Assembly (NCBI RefSeq): GCF_040958095.1
Contig: NC_091193.1
Coordinates: 24,296,401-24,360,400, forward strand
DNA length: 64,000 nucleotides
Direction: 5' to 3'
DNA from: Procambarus clarkii
Taxonomy: Eukaryota > Arthropoda > Malacostraca > Decapoda > Cambaridae
Within the stretch, counting starts at the first letter, position 1; each line of letters begins with the position of its first letter. Below are positions 1 to 12,000 of the stretch, piece by piece. The notes beneath the pieces were generated by a model. It was not told where the DNA came from. It saw only the letters and a list, made by a program, of their open reading frames with translations, and searched no databases. The position numbers and the translations under genes were made by a program.

Positions 1-539
1 CCACAAAGGGGTGGAAAGGGAAGGGGACGTCTCCACCAAATAGCATGCCTCTCTTGCCGACTCCAAGATCAGTTGTTGTTGCACGGGACAGTCTAGGAGG
101 AGCCTTAGTCCGGGTGTAACATCTTCATCTACTTGTAAAGTTTAAAACACTGAGTATCTTCGGCTCCATCTTATAGCTGACTGGGGACCACCCCCTTAAA
201 TGGTATCTACGAGTGGTGCTCAATGGTGCACAATCTGGAAGTTACTTAATTAGTGCCAATGTACTACTAGCAGTGTGCTTGGCCCCTAGTTATGGAATGT
301 ACATATCAATAATGTACTTTTCCTCATTCCTATTGCATTCTATGTTAATGACAACTCTCTAACATAACTTACATATGAAAGATAAGAAATGCCGACTGCT
401 ACAAGCCTTATTAATCACTACTGGTAGCAATTTCCTCCTGGGTTGGTGATGACAATTTAAATCTGTGACGAGGAAAACTGGTGATAACCTTAACTACTAG
501 ATTGCATGACACTGAACCTGGAACAGGAATTTGGAAGAA
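1..539. other. No recognisable feature
   Basis: I see no coding region, RNA gene or clear repeat here. It is mixed-composition, non-coding-looking sequence. Confidence 0.5.
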
Positions 540-700
540 GTTGATGTTAACTGGAGTGGGCTCTGAGGGTTGTTCTACTCCTCAAGAACAGCCCGGGGTG
601 AGGCCTGACTTGTGATAACTTGGTCCAAGAGGCTAGGGCCTGTGGGCTTGCAGCAGCCCACAGGCCCTCATATCCACGGCAGTCTGGTTGGTCCCGCACT
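540..700 (-). mobile_element. Diverged LINE-A 3' tail fragment
   Basis: The words around GGGTTGTTCTACTCC, the GAGGCCTGACTTGTGA stretch and the GGTTGGTCCCGCACTTAC end follow, in order, the 3' tail of the LINE at 2465-2650. They differ by many substitutions. It is an old 5'-truncated copy in the same orientation as copy 1. No open frame remains. Confidence 0.6.
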
Positions 701-816
701 TACAGACACATGTCTAATTTTTATTGAAGTCCTTTTGTTTTGGAAACAATTCCCCCGCTGGCCCAGCTTACTGGACTACCAGAGGGTGGCAGCTACAGCC
801 CAAGGTGTTCAGTCAT

Positions 817-1486
817 CAGCACCAGGGTACACTGAGGTAAACACTGGAACACCCCAGCACCAGGGTACACTGAGGTAAACACTAGACACCCCAGCACCAG
901 GGTACACTGAGGTAAACACAGGAACACCCCAGCACCAGGGTACACTGAGGTAAACACTGGAACACCCCAACACCAGGGTACACTGAGGTAAACACTGGAA
1001 CACCCCAGCACCAGGGTACACTGAGGTAAACACTGGAACACCCCAGCACCAGGGTACACTGAGGTAAACACTGGAACACCCCAGCACCAGGTACACTGAG
1101 GTAAACACTGGAACACCCCAGCACCAGGGTACACTGAGGTAAACACTGGAACACCCCAGCACCAGGGTACACTGAGGTAAACACTGGAACACCCCAGCAC
1201 CAGGGTACACTGAGGTAAACACTGGAACACCCCAGCACCAGGTACACTGAGGTAAACACAGGAACACCCCAGCACCAGGGTATACTGAGGTAAACACAGG
1301 AACACCCCAGCACCAGGTACACTGAGGTAAACACAGGAACACCCCAGCACCAGGGTACACTGAGGTAAACACAGGACACCCCAGCACCAGGGTACACTGA
1401 GGTAAACACTGGAACACCCCAGCACCAGGGTACACTGAGGTAAACACTGGAACACCCCAGCACCAGGGTACACTGAGGTAAACACA
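817..1486. repeat. 39-bp minisatellite, about 17 copies
   Basis: The unit begins CAGCACCAGGGTACACTGAG and continues GTAAACACTGGAACACCCC (39 bp). Variants lack one G of the GGG or carry an A for T change (ACACAGG). Because 39 is a multiple of 3, all reverse frames stay open for about 200 codons. Those long open frames are a by-product of the repeat, not genes. Confidence 0.95.
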
Positions 1487-1641
1487 GCTCAACACTTACT
1501 ATGTCAACACCACACGACGCTCGCCATCTTCACCAGTTGATACCTGCGAGAAATTATTTAGTATTAATGTATTATTTACAATGTAATACTAATGAATTAG
1601 TATTTAGTATTCACTTTGATGTGAAGGGTTGTGCACGCTGT

Positions 1642-1769
1642 GAGTGGAGGAGGAGGAGGCAGGTAGGGAGGAGAAGGAGGCAGGTAGGGAGGAGGAGGAG
1701 GCAGGTAGGGAGGAGGAGGAGGCAGGTAGGGAAGAAGAGGCAGGAAGGGAGGAGGAGGCAGGTAGGGAT
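1642..1769. repeat. GA-rich 20-bp-type minisatellite
   Basis: About six imperfect units of the type GGAGGAGGAGGCAGGTAGGG. They form a strand-asymmetric purine tract that opens short artefactual frames on both strands. Confidence 0.9.
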
Positions 1770-2464
1770 GACCTGGGACAAACAGCGGACCTGTCATGCG
1801 GGGCCACTGTCGAAGGCGTGCTAGGCTACAAGTATGCCATCTGCCCACTCATAATTTTCGCTTTGTCATGTCTGACTGTGTGTCGGCCAAACACAAAATT
1901 GTATTAGGTTCGAGAGACGGGATTTACCATGTCATTAACTGATGCTGATGGATAATAGACCAGCATCCATGTCATAGACCAGTGTCACTATGCCGCAGTT
2001 TGTTTTATTATATTATCTATCACAGTGCATTAAAATAAGTGCATAGTTTTGCGAGTCGTGTACTTCTCTCTTTTATATACTGTCACCACGTTGGCAGTCT
2101 TTCACCTTTTTGTTAGTTTTATTTCCAGTGACATTTTGCATATATTTTTGAGTGGCCAGTGCAAGGCCTTCCCTCCCTGTTCGTGTGTAGGTGGTGAAGA
2201 GGTCAAGCTGACTAGTTCAGTGGTTTCCATGTTATTAAACCAAAACACAAACTAAAATCGAACAACTTCTCAGACGAGACGAAGTGCGGCACTTGTTGGG
2301 GAACACGACACATCTTTATGCTCCACCCCAACCCAACATATATGGTATTTACATACACAAAGTCCTATGTTTCCCCTACAAAACCACTTGGCCGTCATTT
2401 TCATATGTATAATGAAACGTGCTAAATGTTTTCCACGAAACAGCCCTGAAACATAGGTGCTATT
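1770..2464. other. No recognisable feature
   Basis: A/T-leaning sequence between the GA-rich repeat and the LINE. The short open frames here show no family resemblance and no splice context. Confidence 0.5.
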
Positions 2465-2526
2465 TTACAAGGATATGTCCTGGAAAAAAATAAGCTTACC
2501 TGGTTGATGGGGTTCTGGGAGTTCTT

Positions 2527-4701
2527 CTACTCCCCATGCCCGGCCTGAGGCCAGGCTTGACTTGTGAGAGTTTGGTCCACCAGGCTGTTGCTTGGAGCGG
2601 CCCGCAGGCCCACATACCCACCACAGCCCGGTTGGTCCGGCACTCCTTGGAGGAATACATCTAGTTTCCTCTTGAAGATGTCCACGGTTGTTCCGGCAAT
2701 ATTTCTTATGCTTGCTGGGAGGACGTTGAACAACCGCGGACCTCTGATGTTTATTCAGTGTTCTCTGATTGTGCCTATGGCACCTCTGCTCTTCACTGGT
2801 TCTATTCTGCATTTTCTTCCATATCGTTCACTCCAGTACTTTGTTATTTTACTGTGTAGATTTGGTACTTGGCCCTCCAGTATCTTCCAGGTGTATATTA
2901 TTTTATATATCTCTCGTCTTCTTTCTAGTGAGTACATTTGGAGGGCTTTGAGACGATCCCAATAATTTAGGTGCTTTATTGCGTCTATGCGTGCCGTATA
3001 TGTTCTCTGTATTCCCTCTATTTCAGCACTCTCTCCTGCTCTGAAGGGGGAAGTGAGTACTGAGCAGTACTCAAGACGGGACAACACAAGTGACTTGAAG
3101 AGTACAACCATTGTGATGGGATCCCTGGATTTGAAAGTTCTCGTAACCCATCCTATCATTTTTCTGGCTGTCGCAATATTTGCTTGGTTATGCTCCTTAA
3201 ACGTTAGGTCGTCAGACATTATTATTCCCAAATCCTTTACATGCTGTTTTCCTACTATGGGTACATTTGATTGTGTTTTGTACTCTGTATTATGTTTAAG
3301 GTCCTCATTTTTACCGTACCTGAGTACCTGGAATTTATCACTGTTAAACATCATGTTATTTTCTGATGCCCAGTCGAAAACTTTATTAATATCAGCTTGA
3401 AGTTTTTCAGTGTCTTCAACCGAGATAATTTTCATACTGATTTTTGTGTCATCTGCAAAGGATGATACGAAGATGTGACTTGTATTTTTGTCTATATCTG
3501 ATATGAGAATAAGGAAAAGCAACGGTGAAAGGACTGTACCCTGAGGTACAGAGCTTTTAACTGCACTTGGACTAGATTTTATATGGTTGACCGTTACTCG
3601 CTGAGTCCTGCTTGACAGAAAACTGAGTATCCAGCGTCCTACTTTACCGGTTATTCCCATTGACTTCATTTTGTGTGCTATCACGCCATGGTCACATTTA
3701 TCGAAAGCCTTTGCGAAGTCCGTGTATATCACATCAGCATTCTGTTTTTCTTCTAATGCCTCAGTGACTTTGTCGTAGTGCTCAAGTAGCTGTGAGAGGC
3801 ACGATCTTCCCGCTCGAAATCCATGTTGGCCTGGGTTGTGAAGGTCATTGGTCTCCATGAAATTGGTGACCTGACTCCTAATCACTCTCTCAGATACTTT
3901 TATGATGTGCGATGTTAGTGCAACTGGTCTATAATTCTTTGCCAATGCTTTGCTCCCTCCCTTGTGTAGAGGGGCTATGTCTGCTACTTTAAGTGCATCT
4001 GGTATCTCCCCCGTGTCCAAGCTCTTCCTCCACACTATACTGAGTGCCTTTGCTACCGGCATTTTGCATTTCTTTATAAATATTGAATTCCATGAGTCTG
4101 GACCTGGGGCCGAGTGCATGGGCATGTTTTCAATTTCTCTTTCAAAATTTAGTGTGCTCGTGTTGATATCAGTTATATTTACAGGGGTTTGAATATCCCG
4201 CATAAAGAAATTGTCTGGATCTTCCACTTTCATGTTGTTTATTGGAGTGCTAAATATGTCCTCATACTGCTTTTTTAGGATTTCACTAATTTCTTTGTCA
4301 TCCTCCGTGTATGAACCTTCACTTGTACGAATAGGTTCAATACTGGCAGTGGTTTTTGCTTTTGATTTTGCATATGTGAAGAAATATTTTGGATTTTTCT
4401 TTATTTTCTGAATTGCTTTCTGTTCTAACTGCCTTTCTTCAGTTTCATATGAGTGTTTCAATTTCCGCTCGATTTCTTCAATCTCCCTATTTAAATTATT
4501 CCTTCTTTGACGGGAAATTCGTGTCTGCATAAGCAGTTCCGTTATTTTTTTCCTGCGTTTATAGTGTCGTCTGCGTTCTCTTTCTACGTTGGATCTCTTT
4601 CTGGCTTTCCTCAAAGGAACATGTTTCAGACAGACTTGATACGCTTCCGAAGTCAGTTTTTCTATTCCTTCTGTAGGACTTGTATTACTTAGAACAGTTT
4701 C
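2527..4701 (-). pseudogene. LINE-A reverse transcriptase, copy 1
   Basis: Reverse transcriptase that would copy the LINE RNA at a nicked target. The frame is open from just after a stop at 4702-4704 down to a TGA at 2755-2757. In copies 2 and 4 the TGA codon position reads Cys (REHCINIR), so it is a point nonsense mutation. The reading then continues to about 2527. Visible RT landmarks, N to C, are HKGGSKALAKNYRPVALTSH, HGFRAGRSCLSQLLEHYDK, TDFAKAFDKCDHGV, SSVPQGTVLSPLLFLILIS and the catalytic FADD at 3448-3459. The upstream segment (about 4600-4380) is strongly basic (RKARKRSN, RRRHYKRRKK). The first in-frame methionine is not meaningful, because upstream codons join it to the endonuclease. 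The RT core looks intact, but the element lacks a full 5' half. Confidence 0.9.
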
Positions 4702-5190
4702 CTATGGAATGTTTGTAAGTTCCTTGTTTATTATCTTCCAGTCTATCCTTTTATTATTAAAATTGAATTTACTGAATAGCCCCTCTCGCTTTATCAACGT
4801 TTTAGGTCTGTTCTGAGTATTGATGGTCATTTGCACTTCAATGAGCTTGTGATCTGAGTATGTGGTATCTGATATCGTAATGTCTCTGATAATGTCTTCA
4901 TTGTTCGTAAAGACCAGATCTAAAATATTTTCATTTCTCGTTGGCTCCGATATCTGCTGATTGAGTGAAAATTTGTCACAGAATCTAAGTAGTTCTCTAC
5001 TCTGTGGTTGGTTAGGTCCTGATAGATTTCCTGGTATAATATTATTGTTTGCTGTTCTCCACCTGAGACTAGACAAGTTGAAGTCACCTAGGAAGATAAT
5101 ATCAGGTATCGGGTTCTCCAAATTATCAAGGCTATTCTCTATCTGTTCTGTGAATTCATCAGCCGTTGCATCTGGCGGTTACCAGCTTAT
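4702..5190 (-). pseudogene. LINE-A endonuclease (EEP family), C-terminal half
   Basis: C-terminal part of the endonuclease/exonuclease/phosphatase domain that nicks the target for LINE insertion. The GDFN motif lies at about 5077-5088 and SDHK near 4850, both hallmarks of the EEP fold. The N-terminal half, with the first metal-binding Asn and Glu, is absent because the insertion is 5'-truncated. It shares a frame with the RT downstream and is separated from it only by a TAG at 4702-4704. It is therefore one ORF2 with a nonsense mutation, not two genes. Confidence 0.85.
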
Positions 5191-5460
5191 ACGCCGGTAA
5201 ATAAAGTATTTGTAAGGTTACTGTATATGGAGAGATGAGCTTAGTGAACCGTTGAACCATATTTAGTGCGCGCTATTTACACAATTTGATTAGTGAAGCC
5301 TAACGTAGGTATGTGGGAAGTTGTGGCTGGAAGCACTCACCCCTGCCCCTCCCTCACTCGCTCTCTCACTTGAGTGACCACAACGTCGTCGTCTTCACCT
5401 GCTAAGGAACTCATTGTAAATGTTCACTAGAGAACCTGTACGGTAATTAACGCTGTGAAC

Positions 5461-6746
5461 TGCCAGGCCCTCAGCTGTTCTGGTCACCCTGCCAGGCCCT
5501 CACGTGTCCTGGTCACCCTGCCAGGCCCTCACGTGTCCTGGTCACCCTGCCAGGCCCTCACGTGTCCTGGTCACCCTGCCAGGCCCTCACGTGTCCTGGT
5601 CACCCTGCCAGGCCCTCACGTGTTCTGGTCACCCTGCCAGGCCCTCACGTGTCCTGGTCACCCTGCCAGGCCCTCACGTGTCCTGGTCACCCTGCCAGGC
5701 CCTCACGTGTCCTGGTCACCCTGCCAGGCCCTCACGTGTCCTGGTCACCCTGCCAGGCCCTCACGTGTTCTGGTCACCCTGCCAGGCCCTCACGTGTCCT
5801 GGTCACCCTGCCAGGCCCTCACGTGTCCTGGTCACCCTGCCAGGCCCTCACGTGTCCTGGTCACCCTGCCAGGCCCTCACGTGTTCTGGTCACCCTGCCA
5901 GGCCCTCACCTGCTCTGGTCACCCTGCCAGGCCCTCACGTGTCCTGGTCACCCTGCCAGGCCCTCACCTGTTCTGGTCACCCTGCCAGGCCCTCACCTGT
6001 TCTGGTCACCCTGCCAGGCCCTCACGTGTTCTGGTCACCCTGCCAGGCCCTCACCTGCTCTGGTCACCCTGCCAGGCCCTCACGTGTCCTGGTCACCCTG
6101 CCAGGCCCTCACGTGTCCTGGTCACCCTGCCAGGCCCTCACGTGTCCTGGTCACCCTGCCAGGCCCTCACGTGTTCTGGTCACCCTGCCAAGCCCTCACG
6201 TGTTCTGGTCACCCTGCCAGGCCCTCACGTGTTCTGGTCACCCTGCCAGGCCCTCACGTGTTCTGGTCACCCTGCCAAGCCCTCACGTGTCCTGGTCACC
6301 CTGCCAGGCCCTCACGTGTCCTGGTCACCCTGCCAGGCCCTCACGTGTTCTGGTCACCCTGCCAGGCCCTCACGTGTTCTGGTCACCCTGCCAGGCCCTC
6401 ACGTGTCCTGGTCACCCTGCCAGGCCCTCACGTGTTCTGGTCACCCTGCCAGGCCCTCACCTGTTCTGGTCACCCTGACAGGCCCTCACGTGTTCTGGTC
6501 ACCCTGCCAAGCCCTCACGTGTTCTGGTCACCCTGCCAGGCCCTCACGTGTTCTGGTCACCCTGCCAGGCCCTCACGTGTTCTGGTCACCCTGCCAAGCC
6601 CTCACGTGTCCTGGTCACCCTGCCAGGCCCTCACGTGTCCTGGTCACCCTGCCAGGCCCTCACGTGTTCTGGTCACCCTGCCAGGCCCTCACGTGTTCTG
6701 GTCACCCTGCCAGGCCCTCACGTGTTCTGGTCACCCTGCCAAGCCT
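5461..6746. repeat. 29-bp minisatellite, about 44 copies, one CACGTG per unit
   Basis: The unit is CCAGGCCCTCACGTG followed by TCCTGGTCACCCTG (29 bp). Most units carry the palindromic hexamer CACGTG. A few have CACCTG, and TCCTGG/TTCTGG variants are interspersed. Three units make 87 bp, so all three forward frames stay open for 300-430 codons with a 29-residue period. These frames are artefacts. The variants are scattered rather than blocky, which fits repeated slippage or gene conversion. Confidence 0.95.
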
Positions 6747-7477
6747 ATGAGAAGCTGGACATTCCATATTGAAGCACTCTTTCCTGTCTAAAGAGTCTTG
6801 CAAATTTCTGGGTGAAAGAATTCACAGCTTTTGGTATATTTACCTGTACTGACAAGGTTTCTGCACTTTCTAGGGTGATCGTACTTACATGTTCCATTTG
6901 TTCTTCCCGATATCCCATGCTTACAGATACCCCATTTGTAATACCGACAGATTTAGGGTCCTTCTTTTGTTTGTTTCCCTTTGCCAGGGACCGCGCTCTG
7001 CTCCGGCGTCCCCGACTCCGCGCTCTGCTCCGGCGTCCTCGACTCCGCGCTCTGCTCCGGCGTCCCCGACTCCGCGCTCTGCTCCGGCGTCCCCGACTCC
7101 GCGCTCTGCTCCGGCGTCCCCGACTCCGCGCTCTGCTCCGGCGTCCCCGACTCCGCACTCTGCTCCGGCGTCCCCGACTCCGCGCTCTGCTCCGGCGTCC
7201 CCGACTCCGCGCTCTGCTCCGGCGTCCCCGACTCCGCGCTTTGCTCCGGCGCCACTGACACCGAGCTCTGCGCCACGTCTACTAGTACCTTGGTGTCATG
7301 GGCGGTTTGTTTGAAGATACTTGTAATTGCTATGCAGGCATTTATTAGTGATTCTCTGTTTTCAGCACGAGTTTTATCCAGGATTTTGATCATCTTCAAG
7401 AAAGCTACATCATCTTTTTTGCAGAGCCAGTACACAGAGTGGTCACTGGGACCATTTCTCCTTGGATTATTAGTCAT
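6747..7477 (-). pseudogene. LINE ORF1-like relic with in-frame 9-residue repeats
   Basis: Reverse-strand coding-like sequence in two frames. The first part reads VYWLCKKDDVAFLKMIKIL and TRAENRESLINACIAITSIF, then about ten tandem nonapeptides of the SAESGTPEQ type, then GKGKQTKEGP and a stop. The sequence continues in another frame as KGNKQKKDPKSVGITNGV and onward to about 6760. The WLCKK start resembles the last cysteine turn of a PHD-like finger, as found in many LINE ORF1 proteins. That identity is an inference. A frameshift near 6980-6990 breaks it. The 5' end is cut off by ACT-rich repeats at 7484 and the 3' end by the 29-bp minisatellite. It could be ORF1 of the same LINE as copy 1, but I cannot show that. 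A host exon is less likely. Confidence 0.5.
6988..7255. repeat. 27-bp tandem repeat inside the ORF1-like relic
   Basis: About ten copies of CTCCGGCGTCCCCGACTCCG + CGCTCTG. On the reverse strand each copy is one nonapeptide, SAESGTPEQ. The unit length keeps frame and most differences are single substitutions. Confidence 0.9.
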
Positions 7478-7483
7478 GTTGTC

Positions 7484-7570
7484 ATGCTACCCTATACTAC
7501 TACTACCATATACTACTACCACTACCACCCTATACTACTACTACCACAGCTACCATATACTACTACTAAG
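7484..7570. repeat. ACT-rich microsatellite cluster (small)
   Basis: Imperfect CTACTACTACCATATACTAC units, the same type as the larger array at 7926-8366. Confidence 0.85.
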
Positions 7571-7925
7571 CACTACCTAATAAATTCCCTCCCTATAACC
7601 TACCTAACCCCTATATTGTTAACCCATGTCTGTTTTTTTAAACAACGCTGTTTGTCGACCTAATTGCATTTGTGCTGCTTTTTGTGCCATGTTGCCCCCT
7701 TTTTTATTTTTATTTTTATTTGTTCTCAACACATTTTATACTTTAATCTCAATTAGTATTAAGTTTTAGTCTTTAATGTTTTTCCTGCCCAAAACGCTTT
7801 GCGTAATCGTGGCTTCAGGCATTGTATGTACTAGCTCTATCTATAAATCTATCAATTTTTGTAAAACCTCTTGCATGTATGTACTTTACCTGAATAAACA
7901 TTTATTTATTTACTATTTATTTATT
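7571..7925 (+). repeat. Probable LINE 3' UTR with (TTTA)n end
   Basis: T-rich, non-coding sequence ending in an AATAAA motif followed by repeated ATTTATTT words at about 7893-7925. It looks like the 3' untranslated end of a retrotransposon, but I have no second copy in the window to prove it. Confidence 0.35.
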
Positions 7926-8366
7926 TACTACTACCACTGCTACCCTATACTACTACTACTTACCACTTGCCATCTTATACTACTACTATTACTACTACCA
8001 CTGCTACCCTATACTACTACTACTACCACTGCTACCCTATACTACTACTACTACCACTGCTACCCTATACTACTACTACTACCACTGCTACCCTATACTA
8101 CTACTACTGCTACCCTATACTACTACTACTACCACTGCTACCCTATACTACTACTACTACTACCACTGCTACCCTATACTACTACTACCACAGCTACCCT
8201 ATACTACTACTACTACCACTGCTACCCTATACTACTACTACTACTACCACTGCTACCCTATACTACTACTACCACAGCTACCCTATATTACTACTACTAC
8301 CACTGCTACCCTATACTACTGCTACTACCACTGCTACCCTATACTACTACTACTACTACCACTTCC
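7926..8366. repeat. Compound ACT/CCACTGCTACCCTA repeat array
   Basis: Alternating blocks of (CTA)n and CCACTGCTACCCTATACTAC. The number of CTA triplets varies per block. All forward frames read as Tyr/Thr/Leu-rich artefacts that then run into the LINE-C relic at 8367. Confidence 0.95.
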
Positions 8367-8815
8367 TATGGATACCATCACATGTTGGCATCTCAAGGCA
8401 TGACACTGTTGATATGCTTGCTAAGACAGCCTGCAGAAAACTAGTGGTAGAAATTGATATGGGTGTTTCATTAGCAGTGACAAAGAGAATACTTAAACAA
8501 ATATCTAATGAAAATCTCACCGACCTAACAAATTCTCAAAGACCTGAAAGTTGTAGCATTAAATATTATGATAGATATCGTGAGGAGACAAAAACCCAAA
8601 ACCCAAAACTTTCTCAAAACCCAAATGTCGAGTATACAATGTGTCAACTTTGTGAAAGAGAAAACATGCACTCTCTTGAACAGTATATTGTAGAATGTCC
8701 CATACTGACTGACTTTCGCCCTCCTGGGCTAAGGTATGCTGAACTCTGTAGTTACTATATGAGTACTGGAACACTTGATGATATATTGGACTTGTATCCA
8801 AGATTGACCATGTAA
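8367..8815 (+). pseudogene. LINE-C RNase H and C-terminal end
   Basis: C-terminal end of a LINE polyprotein with ribonuclease H. The start reads WIPSHVGISRHDTVDMLAK, which is the late RNase H motif (W-[IV]-PSHVGI followed by the last Asp region). The tail after it contains QRPESCSIKYYDRY, CQLCERENMHSLEQYIVECP and FRPPGLRYAELC, and ends at TAA 8813-8815. A fuller homologue lies at 52640-53610 on the other strand. The tail Cys-X2-Cys...His...Cys pattern is typical of LINEs that retain RNase H (I/Jockey-like). The ACT array replaces everything upstream. A stop-free 149-codon stretch survives but cannot be functional alone. Confidence 0.8.
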
Positions 8816-8975
8816 TATATCAATCATACAATGTATATATATGATGTAACTATATAACCTGAGCTTGTAAAAGCACCTTCATCACCTTCAGTGATTAAGT
8901 GCTTAATTGCACACTAGTTTCTTTATCAGCTACCTCACCCTGTCAGAGTAAATGAGACAAATGTATGTGAATGCA

Positions 8976-9007
<32 letters not shown>

Positions 9008-9030
9008 TGTATATGTGTGTGTGTGTGTAT
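8816..9030. repeat. Post-LINE sequence and (TG)n/(TA)n microsatellite
   Basis: After the LINE-C stop come A/T-rich words and then (GT)n with TATATGTATG interruptions at about 8976-9028. The word AAAAGCACCnnnATCACCTTC occurs at about 8879 and again near 9197, which suggests a partly duplicated LINE 3' UTR. Confidence 0.6.
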
Positions 9031-12000
9031 GCATATGAATGGGTATAAAGTATATATGGAAGCTGATCAGAATTACATTTCACCTTTGTGAATGTACATT
9101 AATGACACTATGTAAAAGACACATCTAACACTTTATGTAGGGCATACGTAAATCTGTGTATCTATGTATTTACGTATGTAGGTTAGCTTAGCATTTTAAA
9201 AGCACCGAATCACCTTCTGTGGTTGAGTGTTCAATAAACCCTTGATCACCATGGGTTGGCATGAGGTGTGAGTAGGTTTGTTTGGGTATGGGCTGTGTAG
9301 GGTTGTGAGTGCCTTGGCTAGGGTGGACAGTGTGGGATGTCTTAGCTGGTGTCTGGTTTCTTTGAGCCGGAGGTGTCCTTCCCATGTGGATAGCCCAGAA
9401 AAATGCAGCGTGTTCAGGAACTTCAGGCCACTTAAAACATAGTGTAGACAAATTCCAGTAAATATCTTTAAAATCCCAGTGCAATAGAAGTTTGGATGGA
9501 CCCCAAAAATTCTGTTCTGGTCATACGAGTGACTGTAACAATGAAAAAAATGCGAGTGTTCCAGATTTTTATAGTTAATCAGTACACCTATTCAGCCAGA
9601 CTTGTAATGATTTGTATTAATTTGATACAAGTAAAGCTTTTCATTCTGGGTGATAATTCTGTTACTAAGAAGGCAATACTAAGGTTAAATATTTTGTCCT
9701 ACATTATTATTTATACTGTAAACAGAAACTTTAGTTTTCTGTTGTGAGGGAGAGAAAAATGTAGGTGACGAGATAGCTACCCATGCTCTGATAAACCAAA
9801 CCAAACCTCATCTAACCGAACTATAGTACCTCTAGTTCTATTGAATTTCTAACATGTACCACTACCAAGGCAGTTATATATGCTCTAGTAATTTTTTTTA
9901 AATTAAAAGAACTGAAAATGTTGGAATCAAATAAATTTTGTGCTTATTTTACAATAATTTTTGTATCTTACTGCATGCTGAATTCAGCCTATTGCCTAAA
10001 TATGTATTTAATTCTAGAGTTGTTTTGGGGCAAGAATACACTGAATGTTATGAAGTACGAGAGGCTAAGGGTAGGTTTCATTAACTACCTTAGGCTTTCC
10101 TTATTATTTCATACAACAAGAATATTATGTTTCAAATGTAACTCTGGATTTGAAGTCAACATCAACTGAAAAAAATATTAAAAAGTTATATCAGTCAGAT
10201 ATACTTAAAAGGAGAGATGCATCCTGTTATGCAAACAGATTTTTTATTATATTTTTATATTTAAGTGCTAAGATGGCTCAAGGCTGTATGTTAAGGGCTA
10301 AGCTGTTCCCAAGTTAGGGTTAAAATGTTTAGCAATGTGGCTACACATCACCCAATGGTGGAAAACAGCAATGTTTTCTGGCACATATTCACTCCATATG
10401 GCTAATTCCTTGCAAACACTGGGTACAACCAGAGCAGTGAGTACCTGAACCCCACCCCACACAGACGACCAACTGGAAGACTATTTATCATGTGGAGACT
10501 CCATATCATACAAATATCAGGTATTTTTTTTTTAACACCGTTACGTTAAAAAATATTTCTTAGCCTGACAGCTGAATATTGAAAGCCCCACTTGTCAAAC
10601 CACAAATTTCCAGGCTTGATCAAACAAAAACACTTAAAACATCTTCCTATAAACCTAGGAGTAATTGCCAATATCTTGGGAGAAACCAGAAGCCTTTTAA
10701 AGAATCCCTGACAATTGGCACCTCTCGGGTAAGTCAGTGCCAAACCCCTTCCCGCCCACATGTCGATCCTAACACCTTAAAACTTAATTTAACTTAGCTG
10801 TGCCCCATACAGGGGCCAGATATTGTATCAATCCGTGATGTTGAAAGAGTGCTTGTGGCAATATTATGACACAACAGGCAAAAATCTCAATACAACTTTG
10901 GTGCCCCCCCCCCCCAGGAGAGCAGGAGCCACATATCCACCCAACGTCGCTGTTGAACTCAAGAGTGGTGTGTATCCTAATTAAATTTATAGTTAAAGGA
11001 GTCTAGAACAGTCGATGATACCTGGGTATTAGGTGGGACTAGGGATATTACATGTTTGTACTTACACTGCTGTGAGTGCTATGTCATGCACACAAAAATT
11101 ACTTACAGTGCTCCTCAGAAGCGTCAATGGTGTTTCCTTCAGTTAAAAATTTGAGATTTATCTCCACTCTCCAACACCACTTGATCACTGAAAGTTGAAA
11201 CATACGATAAACGTTTGGAAAGATGCCAATGTTTACATTTACTGAAAGTACTAGAAACTACCACAAGCGAGAGAGCGCGCGCTTAGAGCAACTTGACACT
11301 TCAAACTTAGGATCAGTTATATAGGATTAAATACTTTCTTCCACCCATAACTATGAATCCAAAGAAAATGGGCACGTTTTCTAACAAGAAGCGCCTGGTA
11401 ATATGTTTTGTACCACTATGTAGAGTTTATATTGAATGTTTTCAGTATTATATCACTGTTTGTTACTGCTTACAATTGTATTTATATTACTGATAGCAGT
11501 TTTAATATAATCTATAAACAAAACGAAGTATGTGTAATGGGTGTAATCATCTTTAGCTTTACTTAATATAACGATCGTATGATATATTTCATTTGTTTAC
11601 TAACTATAAAATGTAGATTATTTACTGTCGTCTGCTATTATCGATTACGAAAAGTTTGAGAACATCTGCTTCCATTGGTAATCAAGTTGTTATAAGGAAA
11701 ATACTCCGTATAATATCGATGTAGAATTTTGAAAACAACAAAGCATCGCCTATTACAAATAGTTTCTTTTTAGAATCAAATGCTTTTAAGATGAGTTAAA
11801 TCTTATTTATGGTAGACTGAGAGCTACAATTCATTGCCATAAATTTGGTCTGCTAGAGTTTTAGTGTTTATTATATTATCCAAACATCTAACACTGACAT
11901 GTATTAAGCTGTGCGATTTTCCGTGATTTATTAGGAATGTTGTAACCATGTCGAGCTTAAAGTTAGGTAAGTAAAGCATGTTATTAGAAAGTGATATGCT

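Larger units (their letters stand above)
2465..5190 (-). mobile_element. LINE-A copy 1 (CR1/L2-like non-LTR retrotransposon), 5'-truncated
   Basis: On the reverse strand this runs from the C-terminal half of an endonuclease (near 5190) through a nearly complete reverse transcriptase to a conserved 3' tail at about 2490. The tail ends in a short CCTGGTTGAT-type motif that is tandem in copy 2. Short tandem-repeat ends in place of poly(A) are typical of CR1/L2 elements. Homology stops inside the endonuclease, so this is a 5'-truncated insertion. Two in-frame stops make it inactive. It is the best-preserved of at least four copies in the window. Confidence 0.9.

Noticed and set aside
817-1486. 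CRISPR-like array (regular repeats)
   Set aside because: Repeats are contiguous with no unique spacers. The same holds for the arrays at 5461, 44237 and 62985, and the context is eukaryotic.
793-1495. Three overlapping reverse frames of about 190-230 codons
   Set aside because: All are translations of the 39-bp minisatellite. The unit length divisible by 3 keeps every frame open.
5455-6791. Proline/serine-rich frames of 324-431 codons
   Set aside because: They are translations of the 29-bp minisatellite in three frames with the same 29-residue period. No flanking coding sequence.
7967-8366. Tyr/Thr-rich N-terminal extension of the RNase H frame
   Set aside because: It is the ACT repeat array read through. 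The real LINE-C text starts at about 8367.
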